Source of the DNA: Gyrodactylus bullatarudis
Lineage: Eukaryota; Platyhelminthes; Monogenea; Gyrodactylidea; Gyrodactylidae
Direction: 5' to 3'
NCBI GenBank assembly: GCA_012064415.1
Contig: SSNU01002988.1
Coordinates: 1 to 15,527, forward strand
Length of the DNA stretch: 15,527 bases
Of the stretch, positions 1-9,113 are shown piece after piece. Below the pieces are notes generated by a model that made no database searches, was not told the origin of the DNA, and saw nothing but the letters and a program-made list of their open reading frames with translations. The first letter of the stretch is position 1, and each line of letters opens with the position of its first letter. A program made the position numbers and the translations under genes.

Positions 1-1263
1 TTCAGAGACTTTAAGTCCTCTAGATTTTAGTAATCTTATCCAACGATGTTTTTCACTGGATAACCACATGATTATTTATAATTTAAATTTATGAATAAAA
101 AATAACCACTCTTTTAAAATATTAAATATGTTGTAAAAAGAAACTCGCGATTTTTCGAAATGAAAATTTTGATGGAAAATGACAGAATCACAAAATCCTA
201 AGATAATGGTATATTGGGGTTTCAATTACAAATATTAAAATTTTTAGAGTTCGAACATTATTTTAAGACAAAATATAACGCTAGAAAGTGTCCTTGGCGC
301 TCTGTCAATCAATAGGCTGATTTTCGTTGGCTAATGCTCTTCGATGATTTAACATGTAATAAGAAAACCAATGTTAAACGATTATTTGGTGTCCAGATAA
401 ACCACGGGGGGTGACCATCCACTGAGAATTTGTCGCAAAAAATTTTGTGACTATATTCCCAACTTCATATTAACTAGCTTTAGTAATTCGGATATTATCT
501 CGATAGATCAATTTCAACATTTTTTTTCAAATTTTTATTCTGTTAAACCAGAAGTATTTCATGTAAGATATTTATTGTAAATTAGCGATAAAGTATTAAA
601 ACAATACCTTAAAATCGAAAAATAATACTTTTCAAAATTTTTAGATCTTAAAAAATTATTTTTGAGGCTCTAATTACTAATTAGCAAGAAAGGGTCTATA
701 GTTAGTAAGGTATACTATGTTTTCTTACGAATTAATTACCTTTACATGTGAGGGTATGAATTTATGTTTATTTTGTTAGAACGAAGTTATAAACAATCGA
801 ATAGACGATAGCATTTCACTATTCTTTAAGCTCTACGTCTGATTTTTGATTCCACAATTCCTTAAACTCTCTTTGTTATTTACGACTCGTTTTCATGGGG
901 GTTTGTACACATGAAGGATCTCTGAGAAGCCGATTTTTACATGGAAAAAAACCCTCAGAAGCTTTACAACTAGCTAAGGACGAAGTAAACTGTTTATCGA
1001 AATTTTTTGATTATCTTTCTTAGATACTAAACGTTTCCAGGCTGGTTAATTAAATTGCTTTAACTTCTAATAGGAAACTAATCGATTGAGTGAAATGAGC
1101 AAAAGAATCGATGGTGGAAACATCTAACTCACTAAAGTCTACCTAATTGCTCAATAGTTTCTCTTTGGAAAATGTTTTTGTAGTTTTCTGGCTTGATACA
1201 AGTAATTCAAGAAATATAGTCGATTAATTTATTAAAATGCTAGATAAATTTATGTAGCTACAC
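1..1263. other. Non-coding stretch, probably intron of the KCNQ gene
   Basis: No recognisable exon is seen; neither the KCNQ pore, S6 nor helix A is found in any frame I read. It contains motif copy A (455-484) and one short open frame at 895-1023 (42 codons from an ATG, including FLHGKKPSEALQLAKDEV) that reads less randomly than its surroundings but matches nothing I know. Confidence 0.5.
455..484 (+). repeat. 30-bp dispersed motif, copy A
   Basis: The motif starts ATTCCCAACTTCATATTAAC and ends GCTTTAGT. It matches copy B (1968-1997) at 28 of 30 positions and copy C (2297-2326) at 26 of 30, all on the same strand. TTTTGTGA occurs a few bases upstream here and at copy C. Confidence 0.8.
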
Positions 1264-1990
1264 CTAATTAATATGAAGATGGGAATTTATAATCTACAAA
1301 CTTATAAATTTTTTCTTCAAGAATTTGATCAAGATTTTTTGGAATCTAGATCGTAGGTTCCACTTTCAGGATCTGAAGAAAAAAAATTTGAAAAAAATCA
1401 AATTTTAAGTAAGTTATGGCATATTTCGAATCTAGCGATGGCGCTAAATTCCCGTTTTTTGAACTTTGAGTTGATAGATTTTGTTGATTTAAAAAAGGGG
1501 AGTGTGATCAAAAGTTGATTTTTATGATCACGATTAGTCAAAGAAACCGATTATGACCATGAAAATTACAATGGACTCGCCAACTTTCAGGGATCTTGGA
1601 TCATCAAAATTTCATCGACTTCCAAGTAGTGAAAATGATCAAAAATTCAAAATTTGATTTTCACACGAAGACGGGCGGATTCTCAAAATCTGGATCAGCA
1701 TATTTGATTTCTTTGACTAATCGTGATCATAAAAATCAACTTTTGATCACACTCCCCTTTTTTAAATCAACAAAATCTATCAACTCAAAGTTCAAAAAAC
1801 GGGAATTTAGCGCCATCGCTAGATTCGAAATATGCCATAACTTACTTAAAATTTGATTTTTTTCAAATTTTTTTTCTTCAGATCCTGAAAGTGGAACCTA
1901 CGATCTAGATTCCAAAAAATCTTGATCAAATTCTTGAAGAAAAAATTTATAAGTTTGTAGATTATAAATTCCCATCTTCATATTAATTAG
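1264..1990. repeat. Perfect long inverted repeat: 283-bp arms, 161-bp loop
   Basis: I paired base x with base 3254-x across the whole length. The left arm 1264-1546 and right arm 1708-1990 are exact reverse complements, including homopolymer runs; the loop is 1547-1707. The symmetric segment starts CTAATTAATATGAAG, so ends at TA are possible (TA then ATTAATATGAAG), as for Tc1/mariner-type insertions, though no TSD is certain. The arms and loop are rich in GATCA. Exact identity without coding content implies a recent origin or sequence homogenisation. An open frame over 1596-1856 only runs from the loop into the right arm and does not look like a gene. Confidence 0.97.
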
Positions 1991-1997
1991 CTTTAGT
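1968..1997 (+). repeat. 30-bp dispersed motif, copy B, at the outer end of the palindrome's right arm
   Basis: It starts ATTCCCATCTTCATATTAAT and continues seven bases (CTTTAGT) beyond the point where the palindrome stops being symmetric at 1990. The repeat family is therefore larger than the palindrome arm. The inverted counterpart in the left arm (1264-1286) lacks that extension. Confidence 0.8.
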
Positions 1998-2145
1998 TTT
2001 TTTCTTTGAGAACTATAGATTTTTTGGCGGCATGGCCATTCAATAATTTTTATGGTTATCCCATATCGCTGAATATTCCAGCTGGATCTCACTGTGACTA
2101 GTACGAAAGAAACTCTCATTTAGAGCATTTAGAAATTATCCAAGT

Positions 2146-2229
2146 ATGCCTAAACGTGGTCGTTTGCTACCTTACCTTTCTTCTGAATTGCGTTGGTCTA
2201 TCTGTAAATTCTTTCTTTCAATTTGGTAA
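2146..2229 (+). pseudogene. Possible Tc1-like transposase N-terminal remnant
   Basis: A 27-codon frame begins MPKRGRLLPYLSSELRW and continues SICKFFLSIW before TAA. The pattern of a short basic start, then an S-x-E-L-R-W-x-I helix, resembles the N-terminal DNA-binding helix-turn-helix of Tc1-like transposases as I know them. No further transposase sequence (second helix, DDE/D residues) follows, so at most this is a fragment. It lies 156 bp beyond the long palindrome. A diverged partial match lies at 14111-14182. Confidence 0.35.
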
Positions 2230-2296
2230 AAGTATGGCTCATGATCCATCAAATTCGAGTTCTTGATGGTAAACTGAGGTTTTGTGAAAAACATAG

Positions 2297-2326
2297 ATTC
2301 CCAACTTCATATCAACCAACTTTACT
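2297..2326 (+). repeat. 30-bp dispersed motif, copy C, just before a KCNQ exon
   Basis: It starts ATTCCCAACTTCATATCAAC, 26 of 30 identical to copy A, and is preceded by TTTTGTGA at 2280-2287. It ends 36 bp before the acceptor of exon a, so the branch-point region of that intron may derive from repeat sequence. Confidence 0.75.
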
Positions 2327-2362
2327 TAATTTCTTTACAACATATTATTTTTAAAATTTTAG

Positions 2363-2513
2363 CTTTCAGCAGAGAATCTATTATAGAAACATATCAAGTT
2401 CAGTCGAATACCGTGCCTAATACACCACCCTTAGTTAATGAAGTTGAAGAAGTTCAACAGCCAAGAGTTAACTACAGTGATCTAATCAGTCAAAACGAAA
2501 TGTATGCTTTCAA
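2363..2513 (+). CDS. KCNQ: KCNQ exon a: variable linker before helix B
   Basis: The exon encodes [13 protein letters not shown], then a Pro/Val/Glu-rich hydrophilic stretch ending in QNEMYAFK. In KCNQ channels this position is the poorly conserved linker between helices A and B, so the assignment rests on reading frame and splicing. The donor at 2514 (GTAAGTG) splits the final AA|A lysine codon, and the next exon completes it in frame. The 5' edge is uncertain: AG dinucleotides end at 2362, 2369 and 2372. The first follows a T-rich tract (AAAATTTTAG) and is used here. The open frame continues upstream to 2284, but that part overlaps a repeated motif and looks intronic. Confidence 0.75.
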
Positions 2514-5014
2514 GTAAGTGAAATTTTGAAAAATCTTTCGACCAAGTTTATTTTGTATCCACCTCGAAATAAAATTTTACAAATCGGGAAAAGAAAATCA
2601 GAATATAATGCAAGCTGAAAAAACACCAAAACTCTCCAGAATTTTATTCAATATATTTGAGGGTTGATAACAAACAATGAAAGATACAGTTGCAGTCAGG
2701 AATTCGTCATCCACAGTAAAATATTTTTTAAATAGTTTTTCAAAGCAATTACAAAAATATTAATGGCTAGGTCAATTTGGAAATGGCCTTTGAATGGGGA
2801 ATAATGCGTGAAGCAGAATAGGAAAACCTTCAATTTAACTTTGATTAAAAAGAAAGAAAAGTTTCTGTATATACTTGAAAGTAGTTTTACTATTATAATA
2901 AAAATAATTATTTTTTGATAATTTATTTGTAAATCTTTCTTAGAGAGCTAACTCGCTCTGAGGAAATAGCAATCAAGTACATTCTAAAGACAAAGTTCTT
3001 TGTGACAAGAAAAAAGTTTAAGGAGGCCCTAAAACCGTATGACGTCAAAGATGTCATTGAACAATATTCAGCTGGCAATTTAGACATGTTGGCCAGGATT
3101 AAATCACTTCAAGTGAAGTACGTTCCAAAAAAAATATGTAAATGTTTCCTTTCTTGTCTTTAGAATTATAAAAGAAGTAGGGTAATACAAATTTTTACAA
3201 CTTTTTCATTCGATAGAGAATTATGTTTTTAGAAAAAAATCCTATTGAATTGTATATTTAAAATTCATAAAATTGTTTGGAAAAAAATATTTTGTATTAC
3301 CCTAATAATAAGATGTATATTTTAAAGCAAATGTACATTTCTCAAAGGATCATATAAATCAAGATCAATGGTAATCTGGCGTCAAATCGAAATTGAAAAA
3401 TTTTCTCAAATTACACCTTATCAGTTCTGATTAATGAAATTATTCATGAAAGCTCATATCTACAGAATACTTTACAAATTAATTTTCATTTAAATGTCCA
3501 AACGACAATCTAACAGAACTTAAAATAAGAGAAAAGTTCTTCATAATGGGAGAGGACCCTAACCTATGTATCCAAAAGAAGCATCTTCATGACTTGCAGT
3601 TACCTTGGCCCAATTGATTTTTAATTTTTCTTCTCTATACTTAAACAAATCAAGAATGGAGAAGTTTTTGGTTTTTCATCAATTGGAAGTTTTGTAAATG
3701 GATTTTACTATTTTTCATTAACTATTTATTCATTAAAAAACTTTGTAAATATTATTTAATCAAACCAGGATTAGAGATTGATAAGACCTGGCGAAATATA
3801 TATTTCTCTTATAAAATTCTTTTTATAAATTAACAATGATAATTTTCATTTGTTCCTAGAAATAGAAATACAACCTCGTATTTCATAGGTATCAGCATTT
3901 AATTCACTATTTTTACACATAGACTCGATTGCATTGTCAGTGAGCAAGATATGGCAGTATCAAATCCAAAAGATTCCATGGCTTTACGAGTAACAAAAAT
4001 CGATACAAGGGTAATTTTTCTCACTTTATATTCCATCACAATAAAACTTGAGTTATTGAGACTTATCACCAGACCTGTTCAAGATGCCATCTATGATTTG
4101 AACAGATTAGATGTACAGTGAATTCTCTAATAATTATATATGAAAAAGACCAACTCGGTAAAAAATAATAGACACTCTACTATAAAGTAGCCACATTAAA
4201 ATTATAATTAAAAAGTTTCCCCGTAAATTTCTTTATAATCATAAATTTTTCAGACATTGAATCAAAACGACCTCATATTTAGGTTCTTTATGCATTAATC
4301 TATCATAAATCAACGTTTCGGAGCATCAGGTTCTAATTCATCGATAAAATTTATACCATTCGATTGAGAATCAAAAATTAAATACGCTTCCTTTATTGTT
4401 TTTTTAGAAAACCTGTAACAGAAAACATTAGTGACTGTCTAGAATCAATTTCCAATTTTATCCGCCAACATTTCATTTCTTAAATATCATATCAATTCCA
4501 GAGCCAACTTGTGAAGGGATTGACTTTGATCTTGAACAACTCTGACTCTCACCCCTCTCGGTCCAGAAGAATTAATTGCACTTTCATCATTTGTTACACT
4601 TTAGGCACAACATTTACAATTACTAGAGAGTTCACTGTACTTGGTCTAATCCGAGATAAAATGCTATCAATTTTGGCCATAATTTTGCTAATTTGTCTGA
4701 TTTATTCCTGAGTAATTACTAATTAGTTTTGGCTTTTAGAATTAAAAAAATTTGTCTGTTCTATTTTCAAAGTTTCAAAATTTTCTCACTTTTTAATTCA
4801 GCTGCGACTATTGGATAAAAAGTTGGAAGAGGTCCTGATATTATTCCAAAAGGATGCCAAAGGCAGAAGTCCCAATAATAAATTTATAAACATTCCAATA
4901 ATGAAAAGAGATCAATTCCCATCTAACGTACAACAAAATCAAGAGAATCAGAGTTCTGGTGATGACAGCAGTTATCCTACGGAACATCATAGATATCGAG
5001 AGAATTATATGTAA
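2363..5014 (+). CDS. KCNQ: KCNQ-family voltage-gated potassium channel, C-terminal part (last four exons)
   Basis: This is the 3' part of a KCNQ (Kv7) channel gene; these channels form tetramers that pass slow, non-inactivating K+ current. The exons join as 2363-2513, 2944-3117, 3923-4010 and 4802-5014, with GT-AG introns in phases 2, 2 and 0. The join keeps one reading frame with no stop until TAA at 5012-5014. The diagnostic stretch is [19 protein letters not shown] followed by ARIKSLQ, nearly identical to the helix C signature known from human KCNQ channels. Before it is a basic helix B ([15 protein letters not shown]), the calmodulin and PIP2 site of the family. After it is a helix D coiled coil with a/d residues V, I, L, L, L, V. 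The voltage sensor, pore and helix A are not visible and must lie upstream of the window or in exons I missed. The protein ends only about 55 residues after helix D. Confidence 0.93.
2944..3117 (+). CDS. KCNQ: KCNQ exon b: helices B and C
   Basis: A phase-2 exon preceded by TTTCTTTCTTAG. Codons from about 2960 to 3034 encode helix B, with the basic KKFKEALK stretch that in known KCNQ proteins binds calmodulin and PIP2. Codons from 3035 onward encode [14 protein letters not shown] and [11 protein letters not shown], helix C, the most conserved part of the KCNQ C-terminus. The donor is GTACGT at 3118. The earlier GTGAAG at 3113 would also fit the donor pattern but puts the next exon out of frame, with an early TGA. 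The chosen site gives SLQVKLDCIV, which aligns without gaps to the family's SLQxRVDQIV. Confidence 0.93.
3178..3304. mobile_element. Small MITE in a KCNQ intron, TA-flanked, 12-bp terminal inverted repeats
   Basis: GGGTAATACAAA at 3180-3191 is the exact reverse complement of TTTGTATTACCC at 3291-3302. Each end is flanked by TA (3178-3179 and 3303-3304), giving a 123-bp element with the TA duplication typical of Tc1/mariner insertions. The interior is A/T-rich and non-coding. It sits 60 bp into the intron after KCNQ exon b. Confidence 0.8.
3923..4010 (+). CDS. KCNQ: KCNQ exon c: end of helix C, short linker, start of helix D
   Basis: An 88-bp exon between ACATAG and GTAATT. It reads [14 protein letters not shown], then [20 protein letters not shown] closes helix C and LRVTKIDTR opens helix D, matching RVxKVERQV of other KCNQ channels. 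Only about 15 residues separate the two blocks; as I recall the human paralogues have some 25-30 there. Incoming phase 2 and outgoing phase 0 agree with both neighbours. Confidence 0.88.
4802..5014 (+). CDS. KCNQ: KCNQ exon d: helix D coiled coil, C-terminal tail and stop
   Basis: A phase-0 exon after TTTTTAATTCAG. It begins [15 protein letters not shown], which joins to VTKIDTR of exon c as a continuous heptad pattern (V, I, L, L, L, V at a/d). This aligns residue for residue with the assembly coiled coil of KCNQ channels, which sets subunit pairing. The remaining tail is hydrophilic, with a basic patch near KGRSPNNKF, a Gln/Asn/Ser-rich stretch and the end RYRENYM. I recognise no ankyrin-G or other known tail motif. 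The stop TAA is at 5012-5014. Confidence 0.9.
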   Translation: MRLLDKKLEEVLILFQKDAKGRSPNNKFINIPIMKRDQFPSNVQQNQENQSSGDDSSYPTEHHRYRENYM

Positions 5015-5192
5015 TCTAATGAAAAGATAGTTTTAAAAAAAATTCCACTTTTAATCGATGAAAAAAAGAGAACATTATCTAGCTGACATTTTGTACATAT
5101 TAATACATATTAAATTTTAGCGTGAAAAGTTTGAGAAACTTTTTCATATTGGTGCCAAATTAATACTACTATTCTTGTTCAATATCTGGTGT

Positions 5193-5202
5193 AATAAATA
5201 AA
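5193..5202 (+). terminator. Overlapping polyadenylation signals of the KCNQ gene
   Basis: Two AATAAA hexamers overlap (5193-5198 and 5197-5202), about 180 bp after the KCNQ stop codon, in an A/T-rich 3' UTR. A weaker ATTAAA-like site occurs near 5109. Spacing and position fit a short 3' UTR; the cleavage site itself cannot be placed from sequence. Confidence 0.65.
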
Positions 5203-6420
5203 AGTATATGATTTAAAATTGGAGTATTATTTATTTAATGAAATGAGTATTTAAAAAAACTAGTTTATGTTTTCTATTACTACTTTAAAGTAGATTTAAT
5301 AATAAGATATTTTCTAAGCAGCAAAATGGTCACGATGATCATATCTAAAAGATAATGTAATAATATTTTGACCATTGATTCAACAAAGGCTCTAGTGTGT
5401 TACTAAGCTAATTATATATTGCGCAAGTTCCATACCTCAATTATATCCAAAACAGTGTAATGGTATTTGATCAATAGTGAGGTCTTCTCTACTTTTGAGA
5501 AATGTAGAAACTGACACATTTTTTAAAAAACTATTACTTATGTTTCAATGAATTTGTGTTTTTCATTGATGAATGAATCATACAACTACAACTTCTCTCT
5601 GATTGGTTGATACAAATATACCCACGCCATGATACATTCGAAAATACTGTATTCATTAATAGCCAAGTCGTTTCGATCCAAGTACAACCCGTTATTTTGT
5701 ACATCTTTTGATGGTTTTCTTAATCAGCATTGAAGATATGGGAATGTGAGTCTAAACATAATTGATAAATTCTCAATATTGATCTTTACAACTTCTTGTG
5801 TCTAGACAGTTTTATATACTCATGAAGTGGACTAAGTTCCTTGACTCTCTCTTGCCTAATATTTTTGACTGACATACCTAGAACTTCTGTAGTTCAACTA
5901 TATGAACAAGGGAAGAGATCGATTTTTCCTTTAGTTACAAGACTCTTGAATCTATAGGTTGGTGGTCTTCAGAATAATTTGAAGCTTTCCCCTTAGCAAC
6001 GTCATGATTTGATTTTCCCTGTTAAATTAAATTTTAGGTTTTATCGAAGTTTCTCGCTAATTACTTTTGTAAAAGTATATGAAATCGATGATTCTTTCAC
6101 ACACATCTTTTATCATAAAATTGATCATGTTACGCGTTGAAATCCTCGTGTCAATTGAATATTTTGTCGGATAAATATTCGGGAAATGACATGTGAAATT
6201 TTGTAAACTAAGCCAAAAGTTGTAACCTGATTCTGCATTCAATTTTATGGATAGTTTTTAGAAAAATTATCAGAAGTTATAATGCTAAAGATCTGAAAGA
6301 TTCTTGGTATTAAATTTCTCTTCAATAAAGTTTGAAATTATTTATGGAAAATAAAAAAACTACAGTTGTCCTTCGGGTTTGGCATATGGGAAAGGGCACA
6401 CCTTAATTATTTCTGTGTAA
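5203..6420. other. Intergenic stretch after the KCNQ polyadenylation signals
   Basis: A/T-rich DNA with no exon I can support on either strand. A CTCTGATTGGTTG motif at 5597-5609 recurs in the window. A 61-codon minus-strand frame at 6057-6242 has no domain, and its codon use looks like background. Confidence 0.5.
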
Positions 6421-6991
6421 ATAAAATATTTCCATCATCCACATTTTTTCTTGAGTTAAAAAGTGATTATAATTACAAGTTTGAAAATTTTGTAATACTA
6501 ATTACAGTCTTCAAAGTGTACGTTGTACATTAGAAGCTCTACAACTTGGAATAATTATTTTAAGTGGTGGGGGGGTTGCTATAAATTTTTGCGTCAAACT
6601 GATTATTGTCTAAAATTTTACGCAGATTCCGAATCTGCTTCCAAAAATTTGGCACATTTCGCGAAAAACCTAAATAGCATTATTTTCATAATCGGGATTT
6701 GAATAAACTAATTTTTGACTTGATCCTCAGACATTTCAGAGTAAAATTTGATATTATTTGAAAGAGCGTAAAATGCTCATAAGTTCAAACGTGCTTTTGG
6801 AATGGATCATCCTCAAAATTGGTCTTAAAATTGAAAAGTGATGAAAAATTATCGAAAAAGGCCATGCACTTTTTTGTTTTAACCCTTCAACAGGCTAATT
6901 ACCCAGTGTAATTAGTGATACGAATTTTTTCCAACTTGTAATTATAATCACTTTTTTACTCAACAAAAAATGTGGTTAATAGAAATATTTT
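6421..6991. mobile_element. Diverged element with about 85-bp inverted ends
   Basis: The left end 6421-6506 and right end 6907-6991 are imperfect reverse complements. The best block is ACTTGTAATTATAATCACTTTTT against its partner at 6454-6481, and ACTCAACAAAAAATGTGG pairs with the TTTTTTCTTGAGT block. I judge identity around 80%, with small indels. The roughly 400-bp interior shows no coding frame. It contains a run of G (GTGGGGGGG near 6566) that stands out in this AT-rich DNA. A target duplication is not clear, so the exact ends are approximate. Confidence 0.65.
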
Positions 6992-9113
6992 GGGTGCCAA
7001 ATTTCATGTTACAAAAAAGAATTGATAAAATATATCTCTCTTCAATAAATAGTACAAGTATTAGTAAAAGTAGATTTAATTAGAATAAAACCAACCTCTT
7101 TCCGAAGCCTCTTCCAGACGTTTTGGTACTGAGATAGTCAAGTACCTTTTTCAGTGGATGAAACACTTGTAACCTGAACTCCATTTATTTTATCTATCCT
7201 GATCTGAAAGTGTATTACTTTTTATTATACTATTTGGCGGTAAACCTTTTTTATCTTTTATTCAAACTCTTGCCCTTAGTCTATATGATAATAGAATCTT
7301 GGTAATGTGTTTGAACAGTGGTGCAAAAGTCTTACTTAATTCTTGCCTTTTGCGTCTACTTTTGTTGTCTTTTTGGATATCTTTAGGTGAAGCAATAGGT
7401 TTAATGGAGATTATTGGTTCAAGTTAAAATAGGAATGATTTCAAAAGTAAGACAAAAGAGAGACAATAAATTTTCATCTATATTCAGAACCAAACGTACG
7501 TTTCTAAAGGATCAACAGTAGAGAAAAAGAAATTTTTCCCCAGAACACTTCTCATGCTTCAAATAAATTTTTTATGCTCCATAATTTCGGTTTTCAAAAA
7601 CTAAATTTAAAAATATTGATGTTCTGATACGCCATTTTTCCTAAAATTGTTAATTTTTCCCTAATTGACCAGATTTTTTTCAGGATGTAGTCTGGATATA
7701 TTTGGTATTAATTTGACGTCAAAAAGATCATATTTTATCCAATAATTAAAAATCTAAATATAGTTATTCTCTTATTTTCTATCAAATAAACTCGAAGTTA
7801 ATAATTTTGTATTATTCTAATCAACAGAGGTCTCTTTTTAAAAATAGAAGTTCCCTTAGGCCTCTGGGTTTCTGTATAAATTAGAAAGATTCTTGATTTC
7901 ACTGCATTATATCTCTCTAGCATCTTTACTGAAGTTATCATGAGCTCAACTAGGCCAGGAGAGTTGAAGGTTTTTGAAATTTAACATGAATTCCTCAACT
8001 GTAACGCACCTTTTCCATGAACAGGTTGAAAGTGGTCTCAATTTTTTACTCATGACTATGTTAACTATTCAAGCTCCAGTTGGGGTCATACATTAAACAG
8101 GTAACTTTTTCAAGCCATAATTCTGTTTTAAAGAAACTTGAAATAATTTATTTATATTTTTTTACAAAAAGAACTAATCATCTTTCAAGTAACCTATAAC
8201 TTATTTTATTGAGAAGTTATGACAATTTTAAAATGCCTCGTTTCTGAAAAACCACTCAAAGAGATAAATGAAAGAAGCCAGATCATATCTCGAAATTAAA
8301 TATTTAACCATTTTCATGGTCAAAAAAATTTACTCTGGTCTTTAAAGGTTGAATATATCAAAAAACAATGAGCACTTTTATTGACTCACTTCTGGGGAAT
8401 AAATAGAAATTCTTCGAGTTTACTTTATTTATTTTCTTGAAGAGATTCCCTCTAGCAAAAAAATTTGATTTTATTCAAGAAATATTCTGGGAAAATTTAA
8501 TTTCTCCCTGAAAGTTAGACAGCTCAGAAGAATCTAATTTTTTTCTTGATGAGAGTGTCCAATGTTCTCTCTTTTAGACTTAGAAGATTCTCCATTCAGA
8601 AATATCTTTTCTAAAATTGTCCTTATCTTTATAAATTTATTTGGGAATAATTCTGAAGACTCAGTGTAAAGCTGATCTGACGAAGAGGTTTGAATTTAAC
8701 CCCTAAACTCATTATTTTTAATCTTAGTCTCAGGAAATACTTAGTCCTCCCCATTTGAAAGAAAATCTATTAATCTCCTGGAAAAATTTCAGCTCTCTCA
8801 CACATAAAACAAAGAAAGTTGATTTTTCCCCAAAATTTAATTTTTTTAAACGTTTTTTTGAAAACCTATTTCTAAAGGTCATAGATAAAAGGTAAGATGT
8901 CTTTTATCTAGTTATCTTACCTGTAGAATTTCAATATGTAATTGCTTGAACTTTATCTGCCTTTTTTAGACCAAAAAAGCCTTAATTTATTATCGAATAA
9001 AAATTAATTGCGTTAAAACTACTGTAGATTCAATTGGGCGAGATGTTCAGAAACTTTGATTTTCAGTTGTCATTAAACGTTTGAATGAAATAAGAAGATG
9101 CCAAAGTGTTTCA
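6992..9113. other. Intergenic stretch or upstream intron of the sarcospan-like gene
   Basis: No gene found. Two overlapping hairpins occur near 8885-8931: ATAAAAG paired with CTTTTAT, and AGGTAAGAT paired with ATCTTACCT. Otherwise it is low-complexity A/T-rich sequence. Confidence 0.45.

Noticed and set aside
1596..1856. 86-codon open frame on the + strand
   Set aside because: It runs from the palindrome loop into the right arm; its frame follows repeat sequence and shows no domain.
1898..2119. 73-codon open frame on the - strand
   Set aside because: Much of it is the reverse of the palindrome's right arm, and the rest has no recognisable protein signal.
3113..3118. GTGAAG as the donor of KCNQ exon b
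   Set aside because: It gives a frame with an early TGA in exon c; GTACGT at 3118 keeps the conserved SLQxxLDxIV sequence.
3546..3617. Short frame [12 protein letters not shown] in a KCNQ intron
   Set aside because: There are no splice sites in a matching phase; it ends quickly at TGA and resembles nothing known.
6057..6242. 61-codon - strand frame
   Set aside because: The composition is what A/T-rich noise gives, with no domain or conserved neighbour.
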